A stretch of 39,685 nucleotides of DNA from the NCBI RefSeq assembly GCF_002531725.1, contig NZ_NWSQ01000003.1, positions 1-39,685 of the forward strand. The letters are read 5' to 3'. Numbering within the stretch: position 1 is the first letter of the stretch; each line of letters opens with the position of its first letter. This DNA is from Rhizobium sp. L43 (GTDB taxonomy: Bacteria > Pseudomonadota > Alphaproteobacteria > Rhizobiales > Rhizobiaceae). The translations under genes were made by a program, and so were the position numbers. Below are positions 15,637 to 23,632 of the stretch, piece by piece. The notes below the pieces were generated by a model, which saw only the letters and a list, made by a program, of their open reading frames with translations, was not told the DNA's origin and searched no databases.

Positions 15637-16929
15637 TTACCTCAGCTCGCTCCCCATCCGCACCACACCCTCTCCAAACCGCCGCAAGCCCGGTCCATCC
15701 CTGTCGAGCGCGAAATCCTCGAACCAGTCGCGATGCATGCCGGCGAGCATCGCGCCGATCATCTGCGCAGCGAGATAGGAAAAGGTGATGCCGTTGCCGC
15801 CGTAGCCATAGGCGGCGAACACATGCGGCGTCTCCGGCACCGGGCCGATCAGCGGCAGACCGTCAACCGTCTCGCCGAAAGTGCCGCACCAGGCGTGTTC
15901 CACCCGCGTATCGGCTTTCGGCCACAGCCGCTTCATCTTCTCCCGGATCGCCATGGTCTTTGCCGGCAGCTTGCGGTCGCGCGCTGCAGGATCGATCGTC
16001 TCGTCGTCCTCGCCGCCGGCGACGATGCGATTGTCCGCCGTCGTGCGCATATAGAGATAGGGATGGCTGTCCTCCCAGATCAGCGCCCTGTCGCGCCAGA
16101 ATTGTGCCGGGTCCTGGGGCACGGTGGCGAGCGCCCAGCTGGAACTCGAGCGGTGCAGCTTCGGCATGTCGAAGCCCGGCATCGAATAGCCGGTCGCCAG
16201 CACGACATGCCGCGCCTCGATGAGGTGGCCTTCATCCGTCTCCATCGTGACGTGATCGCCTTCGCTGTGAAGCGCCGTCACCGAAGCCTTGACCAGCCGC
16301 GCACCGCGCCGCACCGCCATCTCGATCAACGCCCAGGTCAGAAGCAGCGGATCGCACTCCGCCGAACCCGGCGAATAGATCGCACCATCCCGGTCGAGCT
16401 CGAATTGGGTGAAGAGATCGGGATGTTCGAGATAGACGCCGGGCAGGCCCGCCCGGCGGCGAAGCTGGCGCTCCTCCAGCAGGTTGCGGGCGCCTTCCTG
16501 ATTGGCGGCGAGATAGAGCGTGTTGCGCGACCGGAAGCCGCAGGCGATCGCGTTGGCGGCGATCAGCTTGGAAAGGCCGGCGACCGCGGCACCGCTGCGG
16601 CGGTAGATGCCGGCCGCCCGCTCGAAGCCGTAATAATCCTCAAGCTCGGTCAGCGTGCTGTCGGTTTCCCATTGCAGCATCGCCGTGCTCGCCGCGGTGC
16701 TGCCGAAACCGGGCTTCTCCCGGTCGATGATCACAACGGAAAAGCCGCGCGCCGTCAGATGTTCGCCGACCAAGGCGCCGGTGATGCCGCCGCCGATCAC
16801 CGCGATGTCGGCGGAAAAGCTCTGCTCGATCGACCGCCATTGCGGGCGTAAGCCGCTTTTCCCCCAGAGAGACCGGCCGCTGACCATCTGGTCGTGGTCG
16901 GATTCGGCAAGATCGAGATCAGCTGCCAC
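15637..16929 (-). CDS. FAD-dependent oxidoreductase (DAO family)
   Basis: A 430-residue flavoenzyme of the D-amino-acid oxidase/glycine oxidase (DadA-like) superfamily. The dinucleotide-binding fold starts with ADIAVIGGGITGALVGEHL (GxGxxG-type) and the ribose-binding acid in VVIIDRE. The C-terminal FAD contact is PHVFAAYGYGGNGITFSYLAAQ, shortened here in description to its glycine core GYGGNG. The substrate is probably an amine or amino acid, but nothing fixes it. The start is GTG at 16927-16929 with GGGGAG upstream. The gene begins 18 bases after the transporter at 16948-18138, so the two are probably cotranscribed. Confidence 0.88.
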   Translation of the reverse strand: MAADLDLAESDHDQMVSGRSLWGKSGLRPQWRSIEQSFSADIAVIGGGITGALVGEHLTARGFSVVIIDREKPGFGSTAASTAMLQWETDSTLTELEDYYGFERAAGIYRRSGAAVAGLSKLIAANAIACGFRSRNTLYLAANQEGARNLLEERQLRRRAGLPGVYLEHPDLFTQFELDRDGAIYSPGSAECDPLLLTWALIEMAVRRGARLVKASVTALHSEGDHVTMETDEGHLIEARHVVLATGYSMPGFDMPKLHRSSSSWALATVPQDPAQFWRDRALIWEDSHPYLYMRTTADNRIVAGGEDDETIDPAARDRKLPAKTMAIREKMKRLWPKADTRVEHAWCGTFGETVDGLPLIGPVPETPHVFAAYGYGGNGITFSYLAAQMIGAMLAGMHRDWFEDFALDRDGPGLRRFGEGVVRMGSELR

Positions 16930-16947
16930 GAACGTCTCCCCGGTTGA

Positions 16948-18138
16948 TCATTTCGGCAACTGCGGCTGCGGCTTTTCCTCGATCAGCAGTTCGTCGATAA
17001 CAGTCATGACGATCAGCGACAGCGGCAGCGCCAGCATCGCCCCGACGGCACCCCACATCCATGTCCAGAACAGGATGGCGAGGAAGACGACGAAGGGATT
17101 GATTTCGAGCCGCCGTCCCATCACCGCCGGGAAGATCAGGTTCTCCATAAGCAGATGCACGGTGAAGAAGGCGGCGGCCGGCATCAGGCCGATGAGCAGG
17201 CCGTCATGGGTGAGGATGCCGGCAATGGCGACGGCAAGCGTCATCAGGGTGATGCCGAGATAGGGGACGAAGCTCGACAGGAAGGCGAAGAAACCCCAGA
17301 GCATTGGGGTCGACAGCCCGGCGGCATAGGCGATGACTGTCATGACGACGCCGAGCCCGACATAGATCAGTGAGGCGGTGGCGAAATAGAAGCCGAGCAC
17401 CTGCTCGACGGCGTTGATGACGCGGATTGCCGCCAGCCGCTGCGTGCGGGTGCGGAAGGTCATGATGACAGTCTTGCGCAGGTTGACCCGGCCGGCGAGG
17501 AAGAACAGCAGCGCCGCAAAGAAGATCATCCCCTGCACCACCGCCGGCGTCAGGCTGGTCGTCACCACGTGCAGCACGCTGCCGGTGTTTTCGAGCAGCG
17601 CGCCGATCGACATCGATCCGCTTTCGAATGTCGCCGGCGTGATATGCAGCCATTTGATGCGCTCCAGATAAGGCATCAGGCGGTTTATGGTTCGTTCGGC
17701 GAAGGCCGGCCCCTCATTGGCAAGCGTCATCAGCGGGTCGGCGAGCGAATTGATCAGTAGGAAGATCACGAGCGCCACGCTGCTTGACAGCAGGACGGCA
17801 TTGGCAAGCCGCGGCACGCCCATCTTGCTGAGCTTTTCCGCCGCCATGCCGAGGATCATGCCGACGACGACGGCAAGCGTGATCGGGATGAGGATGAGCG
17901 ACATCAAATAGACCGCGGCAAGGAAGAGAATGCCGAAGATGCCGATGATCGCCCAGGCCATGGTGACATCAAGCCCGTCCTTTTCCAGCCGGTGCAGCGG
18001 TGGCGGCGGCAACTCTTCTGCCGCCTCCTTCAGGGACTGTGCCCAGGCGCTGGTGTGGCGTTCGCCGATCGCGATCTTCTTTGCGTGTTTGCGGATGCCA
18101 TTGGCGATGCCCATGCGGCGAGGTCCCCGAAGCCCCAT
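16948..18138 (-). CDS. AI-2E family transporter (PerM/YdiK-like)
   Basis: A protein of up to 396 residues with about eight membrane helices, of the AI-2 exporter / PerM family (DUF20). The N-terminal 55 residues are hydrophilic. The family landmarks are ILIPITLAVVVGMILG near the start, and the conserved tail GRRLEINPFVVFLAILFW, WGAVGAMLALPL. Members have been linked to export of AI-2, indole or sodium/proton exchange; the substrate here is unknown. The start is uncertain: ATG at 18138 has no clear ribosome site and ATG at 18114 follows GGGGAC. It lies 18 bases upstream of the FAD oxidoreductase, in the same direction. Confidence 0.85.
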   Translation of the reverse strand: MGLRGPRRMGIANGIRKHAKKIAIGERHTSAWAQSLKEAAEELPPPPLHRLEKDGLDVTMAWAIIGIFGILFLAAVYLMSLILIPITLAVVVGMILGMAAEKLSKMGVPRLANAVLLSSSVALVIFLLINSLADPLMTLANEGPAFAERTINRLMPYLERIKWLHITPATFESGSMSIGALLENTGSVLHVVTTSLTPAVVQGMIFFAALLFFLAGRVNLRKTVIMTFRTRTQRLAAIRVINAVEQVLGFYFATASLIYVGLGVVMTVIAYAAGLSTPMLWGFFAFLSSFVPYLGITLMTLAVAIAGILTHDGLLIGLMPAAAFFTVHLLMENLIFPAVMGRRLEINPFVVFLAILFWTWMWGAVGAMLALPLSLIVMTVIDELLIEEKPQPQLPK

Positions 18139-18291
18139 TGCTTCGTCACGGAAACGCGCCGATACGGTTCCGGTTCCCTGAGGGAAGTGACCATCCGGAA
18201 AGGCGCGTCCGGCATGGTTTTACGCCGCTGTTTTTGCCCGCATGGCGTGAGCCTTTTCAACGGCCCGGGCTGATCCGCCGTGACCTGGAAA

Positions 18292-19257
18292 TTACGCCGA
18301 AAGCGTCAGGCCGATATTCCAGGGATCCCTCAGGAAGGTGCCGCCGTCGCGCTTCTCGCTCTTGATCTCCAACGCGTCGAGCTTGGAGACCGCCGCATCC
18401 AGCGTCGCCTTGTCGTTGAAACGGATCTTGTAGTCCGAAAGTCCGGTCATGTTGCCGGCGCGTGCCGTTGCACCGCGGCTATTCCAGATATTGGCGGCGA
18501 GATGGTGATGATAGCCGCCGGTCGCAAAGAAACTCGCGCCGGGACGGCTCGCCATCATCTTCAGGCCGAGGACGTCGCGATAGAAGGCGTCCGCTTGTGG
18601 AATATCGCCGACCTGCAGGTGCAGGTGGCCGATCGCCGTCCCCTCAGCCATGCCGTCCCAGCGCTCGTCCGATGCGCTGTCGTAGAGCGCCTGCAGGTCG
18701 AGGCGTAGCGTCGCCATATCCACCATGCCGCCCTGGTCGAATTTCCATTGTTCGTGCGGCCGGTCGGCATAGATTTCGATGCCGTTGCCTTCAGGGTCGG
18801 ACAGATAAATCGCCTCGCTGACGAGATGGTCCGAGGCGCCGTCGAGCACGACATTGTTGTGGGCCGCATGGCGCAGCCAGCGTGCGAGCTCGGTCCGGTT
18901 CGGCATCAGGAAGGCGGTGTGGAAAAGGCCGGCGGCATTGCGTGGCGCGATGGCGGCGTCTTTGGCCGTCGTCAGCGTCAGCAGCGGCAGATCGCCGACA
19001 CCCAGCACTTGCCCGCTCGCCGTCTGCTCGATGACCTTCAGACCGAGTATCGATTGATAGAAGCCGGAAACGAGACCGAGGTCGGTCACCACCAGATGCG
19101 ACTGGTCGATATAGGCGGGCCGCGTCAGCGCGTAGGAAGTTTCGGTCGTCATGGATTGTTCTCCTGCCCTTGATCCGGCCTGTAGAATGGAAGGCGTACC
19201 GGCGGTGGCGGCAAATGTGCCGCCCGCAGCAAGCCCGAGAAAGTTTCGCCGGTTCAA
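18292..19257 (-). CDS. VOC-family dioxygenase-like protein with putative Tat leader
   Basis: The core is a two-module vicinal-oxygen-chelate protein like catechol-2,3-dioxygenase/CatE. Likely metal ligands are His in IDQSHLVV, Glu in GNGIEIYADRP and His in GHLHLQV. The usual start would be ATG at 19150-19152 (MTTETSYAL), with AGGAG eight bases upstream, giving about 286 residues. However, the same frame continues upstream to a TTG at 19255-19257 with GAGGAG before it, adding 35 residues: NRRNFLGLAAGGTFAATAG, a textbook twin-arginine signal. I report the longer form because a Tat motif is unlikely by chance. Two products, one exported and one cytosolic, are possible. Substrate unknown. The 153-base gap to the next gene shows nothing clear. 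Confidence 0.78.
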   Translation of the reverse strand: MNRRNFLGLAAGGTFAATAGTPSILQAGSRAGEQSMTTETSYALTRPAYIDQSHLVVTDLGLVSGFYQSILGLKVIEQTASGQVLGVGDLPLLTLTTAKDAAIAPRNAAGLFHTAFLMPNRTELARWLRHAAHNNVVLDGASDHLVSEAIYLSDPEGNGIEIYADRPHEQWKFDQGGMVDMATLRLDLQALYDSASDERWDGMAEGTAIGHLHLQVGDIPQADAFYRDVLGLKMMASRPGASFFATGGYHHHLAANIWNSRGATARAGNMTGLSDYKIRFNDKATLDAAVSKLDALEIKSEKRDGGTFLRDPWNIGLTLSA

Positions 19258-19376
19258 TCGCCTCTGTCTCCTCGGTTGCCGTACTTGCATCCTATATGGC
19301 GCATTCCAATTGTTCACAGAAGACGCGTTTTTGAGGATGAAGCGTTGAATAGACGTTGACGATGACTTGCGCCCAC

Positions 19377-19390
19377 TTGATCGCGATCAA
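19377..19390. promoter_or_regulatory. Perfect FixK/FNR box upstream of the universal stress protein
   Basis: TTGATCGCGATCAA is an exact match to the FNR/FixK/FnrN consensus TTGAT-N4-ATCAA and a perfect palindrome. Its centre is about 62 bases before the start codon at 19446. A -10-like TTATAA lies at 19418-19423, placing the box near -45 of the likely start site, the position of activator sites. The downstream gene is therefore predicted to be switched on under low oxygen. Confidence 0.85.
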
Positions 19391-19445
19391 CGCGCCCATA
19401 TCTTCTTTAGAGGACGCTTATAAAGCTCAGCCATGGAGGGAAGCC

Positions 19446-19865
19446 ATGTATAGGAAGATCATCGTAGCGATCGCGCTCGGCGGCATCGAAAAGGGACAAA
19501 CGATCCTCCGCAAGGCCGCGTCCTTGCTCGACGCCGGCGGCGAGATCATCGCGCTCAACGTCGTCGAGGATGTGCCGACCTATGTCGCGATCGAACTGCC
19601 GGCCAATATGGTCGAGGACGCCATGCAGGACAGCCGCGACCAGCTGCAGGCGCTGCTCGCCGCAACCGGTATCGCGGCAACCGTCGAGATCCGCAACGGC
19701 CCGCCCGCCAAGGCGATCATCTCGACCGCCGAAAGCCACGGCGCCGATCTGATCATCGTCGCTTCGCACGTTCCGGACTTTTCCAACTATTTCATCGGCG
19801 CCACCGCCGACCGGGTCGTGCGTCATGCCAAATGCTCGGTGCTGGTCGACCGGCAGAAGATTTGA
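19446..19865 (+). CDS. Universal stress protein, UspA family
   Basis: A 139-residue cytosolic Usp-fold protein. It begins MYRKIIVAIALGG, the usual first strand with an early Asp/Ala position, and ends with DLIIVASHV and GATADRVVRHAKCSVLVDR, equivalent to the ATP-binding loop and last strand. The loop lacks the full G-S/T ending, so ATP binding is uncertain. The start is ATG at 19446 with GGAGGGAAGCC upstream; the open frame reaches back to 19356 but that part contains the promoter. The FixK/FNR box at 19377 suggests induction in microaerobic conditions, such as in nodules. Rhizobial Usp proteins are often part of such regulons. Confidence 0.9.
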   Translation: MYRKIIVAIALGGIEKGQTILRKAASLLDAGGEIIALNVVEDVPTYVAIELPANMVEDAMQDSRDQLQALLAATGIAATVEIRNGPPAKAIISTAESHGADLIIVASHVPDFSNYFIGATADRVVRHAKCSVLVDRQKI

Positions 19866-20008
19866 TTTGCGCGGGCTGCCGCGCCGTCAAAACCCGGCAG
19901 GTCTTGCAGCCTGTCACGAAGATTTACCGCCGGTGCGCTTTGCCGCAGTTGCGCGTCCATCCGTTCGATGCGACGATTGCAATCGGGGTCTGAAACGGAT
20001 TGGCGCGC

Positions 20009-20677
20009 ATGGCCGAGTTCAACGGCATTCGCTGGGCTTACGATCGATATGAACTGATCGCCGACGGCATCGTCCATGGCGTCGGTCTCGTGCTGGCGCT
20101 GATCGGCGCCACCGCGCTGATCTTCTATGCCACGGTCTGGAGCTCCTACGGCGCGCTCGCCGCCGCCTGGATCTATGGCGTCGGGCTGGTGCTGACGCTT
20201 GCCATTTCCTTTTCCTACAACGCCTGGCCGGTTTCGCGCACCAAATGGTACCTGCGCCGCTTCGATCATTCGGCGATCTTCCTGCTGATCGCCGCCACCT
20301 ACACGCCCTTCCTCGAGCGCGGCGCCGACGATCCGCTGCTCTTGTTCATGCTGGTGGCGATCTGGCTGTTCGCCGCCGCCGGCATCGTGCTGAAATGCGT
20401 CTTTCCCGGCCGTTACGATCGTCTTGCCATCCTGCTTTATCTCGCCATGGGCTGGAGCGGCGTGGTGGTGGCCGGGCCCGTCGCCGCGCGCATTCCCTCC
20501 GCCTCGATGCTGCTGATTGTCATCGGCGGCGTCATCTATTCGCTCGGCGTCATCTTCCATGTCTGGGAAAAGCTGCGCTTCCAGAACGCCATCTGGCACG
20601 GTTTCGTCGTCACCGCCGCCGCCGTGCATTATTCGGCTGTCTTCACCTGCTTCAGCCTGTCGCCGCCGGGCTTGTGA
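20009..20677 (+). CDS. Hemolysin III / PAQR family membrane protein
   Basis: A 222-residue integral membrane protein with seven helices, of the bacterial hemolysin III (TrhA/YqfA) branch of the PAQR superfamily. The likely zinc-site residues are visible: Glu/His in ELIADGIVHGVG of helix 1, Asp/Ser in RFDHSAIFLLIAATYTPF, and the two C-terminal histidines in WHGFVVTAAAVHY. These residues match the ceramidase-like catalytic set of PAQR proteins. The name hemolysin does not imply toxicity here; some members adjust membrane fluidity. The ATG at 20009 is the sensible start (an in-frame TTG lies at 20000). The upstream sequence has only a poor ribosome site. Confidence 0.9.
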   Translation: MAEFNGIRWAYDRYELIADGIVHGVGLVLALIGATALIFYATVWSSYGALAAAWIYGVGLVLTLAISFSYNAWPVSRTKWYLRRFDHSAIFLLIAATYTPFLERGADDPLLLFMLVAIWLFAAAGIVLKCVFPGRYDRLAILLYLAMGWSGVVVAGPVAARIPSASMLLIVIGGVIYSLGVIFHVWEKLRFQNAIWHGFVVTAAAVHYSAVFTCFSLSPPGL

Positions 20678-20731
20678 ACGACGGTCGTTTACATCTGTCG
20701 GGGTCGGGCGTATGCCGCGTTCACAGACAAT

Positions 20732-21256
20732 ATGAACTCGAGCATCATGACAGACGCTGTCCTCCTCCGCGACGCCACCGAAGCCGATCTTGCCGCCATC
20801 CGCGATATCTACAATCACGCCGTCGAGCACACGACGGCGATCTGGAACGATACGCTGGTCGATCTCGAAAATCGGCGGGAATGGTTCAGGGCGCGCAAGG
20901 CGCGGGGCTTTCCGGTGATCGTCGCCGAAATCTCGGGCAAGGTCGCAGGCTACGCCTCCTATGGCGACTGGCGGGCTTTCGACGGCTATCGCCACACGGT
21001 CGAGCATTCCGTCTATGTCGATAGGGATTGCCGTGGTGCCGGCATCGGCGAGCGGCTGATGCGAGAGCTGATCGCCCGTGCCGCGGCCGCCGATATCCAT
21101 GTTATGATCGCCGGCGTCGAGGCCGAGAATACCGCCTCGATCCGGCTGCACGAAAAGCTCGGTTTCCGCATCGCCGGCCGATTTTCCGAGGTCGGCACCA
21201 AGTTCGGCCGCTGGCTGGATCTCACCTGCATGGAGCTTCGCCTGCCTCCGGAGTGA
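20732..21256 (+). CDS. PAT/MddA-like GNAT N-acetyltransferase
   Basis: A 174-residue GNAT acetyltransferase of the phosphinothricin / methionine-sulfoximine acetyltransferase group. Visible features are the start LLRDATEADLAAIRDIYNHAV, here described as the family-typical helix 1, the acetyl-CoA loop RDCRGAGIGERLM, and the group-specific tail GFRIAGRFSEVGTKFGRWLD. These enzymes acetylate glutamine-synthetase inhibitors and related amino-acid analogues such as methionine sulfoximine and sulfone. The start could be ATG 20732 or ATG 20747 (MTDAVLLRDA); neither has a clear ribosome site. It follows the hemolysin III gene by 54 bases and may be read with it. Confidence 0.9.
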   Translation: MNSSIMTDAVLLRDATEADLAAIRDIYNHAVEHTTAIWNDTLVDLENRREWFRARKARGFPVIVAEISGKVAGYASYGDWRAFDGYRHTVEHSVYVDRDCRGAGIGERLMRELIARAAAADIHVMIAGVEAENTASIRLHEKLGFRIAGRFSEVGTKFGRWLDLTCMELRLPPE

Positions 21257-21411
21257 TCCGGCAACCCACTTGTGAACGGCGCTCGCCATCTTTTTATTGT
21301 AGTCTGAGCTGTGTAAGAAAGTGGAGGCAGCCTGCTTCGCGAGAGGCGGCTCCCCAATATCATGCCCGAAAGTGTCATGCCCGGAAGCGCGTTATGGAGG
21401 TGAACAGTTCA

Positions 21412-22113
21412 ATGGCAATGCACGGATTGTCGCTCGGTCTCCTTGCCCTCGTCCTTCTGGCATTCCCATCGGTTGCCGCCCGGGCCGCCGATTGCGGCAG
21501 CCTGGCCTCGCCGAAGCTTGACTGGCAGGAATGCACCAAGAAGAACCTGATGCTGCAGGGCAGTGATCTCGAAGGCGCCAATCTCTTCGGCACCGATTTC
21601 TCGCTGACCGATCTCGCCGGCGCCAACTTCAAATCCGCCAACCTGGAGAAAGCGACGCTGGTGCGCGCCTCGCTGGAAGGCGCACACGCCGAAGGCGCCA
21701 ACTTCGCCAAGATCGAGGCCTATCGCTCCAGCTTCGCCAATATCGCCGCCGAGGGCGCGTCCTTTGCCGGCGCCGAGCTGCAGCGCGCCAATTTCGCCGG
21801 CGCCCAGCTTGCCGGCGCGAGCTTCGAAAAAGCTGAACTCGGCCGCGCCGATTTCGACAAGGCAGTGCTGACGGGGGTGAAATTCTCTTTCGCCAATCTC
21901 TCCCGCGCTGATCTCTCCAAGGCCACCTTCGAAGGCCCGGCGACCTTCGAGCGCGCCTTCATGTTCCTGACCCGCATCGAAGGCCTCGACCTCTCGGGCG
22001 CCGCCGGGCTCGAACAGGCGCAGATCGACCTTGCCTGCGGCGATGCCTCGACCAAGCTGCCGGCAGGCCTTTCGGCACCCTCGACTTGGCCATGCCCTGC
22101 CGATCACGATTGA
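21412..22113 (+). CDS. Exported pentapeptide-repeat protein
   Basis: A 233-residue protein with a signal peptide (about 1-25, ending ARA-A) followed by roughly 25 pentapeptide repeats of A(D/N)Lxx type (for example GANLFGTDFSLTDLAGANF). These repeats form a right-handed square beta-helix. The Cys near each end (CGSLAS, ECTKKN, DLACGD, PCPADHD) suggest periplasmic disulfides. GGAGGTG eight bases upstream sets the start at ATG 21412; an in-frame ATG at 21394 has no such site. Pentapeptide-repeat proteins vary widely in role (gyrase protection, scaffolds), and nothing here identifies a partner. Export makes a gyrase role unlikely. Confidence 0.88.
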   Translation: MAMHGLSLGLLALVLLAFPSVAARAADCGSLASPKLDWQECTKKNLMLQGSDLEGANLFGTDFSLTDLAGANFKSANLEKATLVRASLEGAHAEGANFAKIEAYRSSFANIAAEGASFAGAELQRANFAGAQLAGASFEKAELGRADFDKAVLTGVKFSFANLSRADLSKATFEGPATFERAFMFLTRIEGLDLSGAAGLEQAQIDLACGDASTKLPAGLSAPSTWPCPADHD

Positions 22114-22209
22114 TTGGGGCTTTCGCGCGATACCGAGCGGTTGGTAAGGCCCTATGGGCAACAATGGCTGGCGGGTACGCAACCATCTGCTGGGACTGTC
22201 GGATTCGAT

Positions 22210-22279
22210 TTAGTGCAATCGCAACTCGCCCGTGACGCGACGCGCCATTCGTTCGGTCCGATCAGCCGCTGGTGGCTAT
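22210..22279 (-). pseudogene. usg: 3' remnant of usg, cut off by the IS630 element
   Basis: On the minus strand this stretch reads SHQRLIGPNEWR in one frame and then, after a one-base frame change, VTGELRLH and a stop (TAA at 22210-22212). This resembles the C-terminal tail of Usg proteins as I remember it. The 5' part of usg lies on the other side of the IS630 element and ends abruptly at HSVR. The remnant has no start codon or ribosome site. The extra frame change suggests it has begun to decay. Confidence 0.7.
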
Positions 22280-22364
22280 TAGAGCGTATTGCGAATTCCT
22301 TGAATCGGGATTCCGTTTTTGGCGCAAATCAGATTGGATTGGACAGGCCACGGAGGTTTGTTCG

Positions 22365-22760
22365 ATGGGTCGAGCTTATTCGATGGATTTGCGCCAGCGG
22401 GCGATGGATCGGGTTGCTGCGGGCGAGACGTGCCATGCCGTTGCTGCCGCTCTGAAGGTTGCGCCGTCGAGCGTGATCAAGTGGGCGCAGCGCCAGCGCC
22501 GCACCGGCAGTGTCGCGCCTGACAAGATGGGCGGCCGCCGACCGGCCTTGATTACTGGCGAGCATCGCGTCTGGGTCTTGGCGATGATCGATGGATCGGA
22601 CCATGTGACGCTGGAATGGCTTGCTCGAGGTCTGCAGGAGCGCGGCCTCAAAGTCCATCCAGCCAATATCTGCCGCTTTCTCCATCGCGAGGGCAAGAGC
22701 TTCAAAAAAAACCGTGCTGCCAGCCGAGCAGAACAAGCCGAAACTGGCACGTCAACGTGA
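22365..22760 (+). CDS. IS630 transposase, N-terminal frame (orfA)
   Basis: A 131-residue frame beginning MGRAYSMDLRQRAMDRVAAG, the DNA-binding helix-turn-helix part of IS630-family transposases (HTH about 12-55, then a second winged HTH with HPANICRFLHREGKSFKK). Eight A residues at 22704-22711 lie where the frame must change to orfB. With a +1 slip there, the product reads KSFKKTVLPAEQ, as in intact family members, giving about 314 residues. In its own frame orfA runs on for 16 codons and stops. GGAGG lies just upstream of the ATG. IS630 elements often use programmed frameshifting, so this may be normal rather than damage. Confidence 0.88.
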   Translation: MGRAYSMDLRQRAMDRVAAGETCHAVAAALKVAPSSVIKWAQRQRRTGSVAPDKMGGRRPALITGEHRVWVLAMIDGSDHVTLEWLARGLQERGLKVHPANICRFLHREGKSFKKNRAASRAEQAETGTST

Positions 22761-23310
22761 ACGCTGGAAGCGCCATCAGGGCAAGATCGATCCTGACCGC
22801 CTTGTGTTCATTGACGAAACCTGGGTGAAGACCAACATGGCTCCGCTCAGGGGCTGGGGCGAACGAGGCAAGCGATTGGTCGCCCATATCCCGCATGGGC
22901 ATTGGAGGACGATGACCTTCGTCGCAGCCCTCAGACGCGACCGGGTCGATGCGCCATGGGTCCTCAACGGGCCGATGAATGCCAATGCTTTCCTGACTTA
23001 TGTCGAGAAGGAACTCGCCAAAACCCTGTCGCCGGGCGACATCGTCGTCCTCGACAATCTCGGCAGCCACAAAGGCCAGGCTGTGCGCCGGGCTATCCGA
23101 AAGACAGGGGCCAAACTCATCTTTCTGCCTCCCTACAGCCCCGACCTCAATCCCATCGAGCAACTCTTCTCCAAGATCAAGCAGGCCATGCGCACTGCCA
23201 TGGCCCGATCCGAAGAGGCCGTCCACAACGCCCTGGCCCAAGCAATCGAGACAATCCAACCCAACGAGTGCGAAAACTACATCCGAAACTCAGGATATGG
23301 GTCAACCTAA
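22711..23310 (+). CDS. IS630 transposase, catalytic frame (orfB)
   Basis: This frame carries the RNase H-like DDE domain: first Asp in RLVFIDETWVKTN, second Asp in GDIVVLDNLGSHKG, and Glu in YSPDLNPIEQLFSKIK, so the catalytic triad is complete. It lies in the +1 frame relative to orfA and has no ribosome site of its own. I start it at the A-run junction; the frame itself is open from about 22621. Translation by slippage on the A8 run would give an active transposase. Confidence 0.88.
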   Translation, partial: TVLPAEQNKPKLARQRERWKRHQGKIDPDRLVFIDETWVKTNMAPLRGWGERGKRLVAHIPHGHWRTMTFVAALRRDRVDAPWVLNGPMNANAFLTYVEKELAKTLSPGDIVVLDNLGSHKGQAVRRAIRKTGAKLIFLPPYSPDLNPIEQLFSKIKQAMRTAMARSEEAVHNALAQAIETIQPNECENYIRNSGYGST

Positions 23311-23322
23311 ATGCAAACCGGT

Positions 23323-23529
23323 CTAGCGAACGGAATGCAGCGGCCCGTCAAGCTTGGACTGCCAGAAATCCAGGAATCTGTGCATTTCGGGAAAGTCGGG
23401 GGCGAGATCGTAATCCTGCCAGACATAGGTCTGCAGAAGCGACTCAAAATCCGGCATGCGGTAGAGGATGTGCGCGGTGGTAAGGCCGTAACCGTTGAGC
23501 TGGCGCTCTATGTCCGATGAAAATTCCAT
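23323..23529 (-). pseudogene. usg: usg, 5' part, truncated by IS630
   Basis: This 68-residue frame matches the N-terminal three quarters of the Usg family: QLNGYGLTTAHILYRMPDF, then LLQTYVWQDYDLAPDFPEM and FLDFWQSKLDGPLHSVR. Usg proteins are about 85-90 residues long, so about 20 are missing. The stop codon (TAG, 23323-23325) is formed at the junction with the IS630 element. Usg has no known function. GGAG seven bases upstream supports the start. The shortened protein could still fold, but the missing tail lies on the far side of the element. Confidence 0.85.
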
Positions 23530-23632
23530 GCTTCATCTCCGTTTCGCGACAACGAGAAGGTGGCGCATATCTTTGCCTCCATCAACTGGTTTCTCAACGC
23601 GGAAACAGTGTTTGTTGTTCCTTCTCAGTATG

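Larger units (their letters stand above)
22282..23323 (+). mobile_element. IS630-family insertion sequence, about 1.04 kb
   Basis: The element encodes a DDE transposase in two overlapping frames. TA dinucleotides flank it (22280-22281 and 23324-23325), as expected for IS630/Tc1-mariner elements. The left end (GAGCGTATTGCGAATT) and the inverse of the right end (GACCGGTTTGCATTT) form an imperfect terminal repeat of about 18 bases. It has inserted into the 3' part of the usg gene. The left boundary is uncertain by a few bases because the rejoined target does not exactly restore the usg frame. Confidence 0.82.

Noticed and set aside
20009..20677. Reading the hemolysin III protein as a virulence toxin
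   Set aside because: It is a seven-helix PAQR-type membrane protein; the name is historical and gives no evidence of toxin activity.
19823..21289. 488-residue minus-strand frame across hemolysin III and the PAT-like gene
   Set aside because: It covers two well-supported plus-strand genes and is rich in Asp, Arg, Gly and His as expected for GC-rich antisense.
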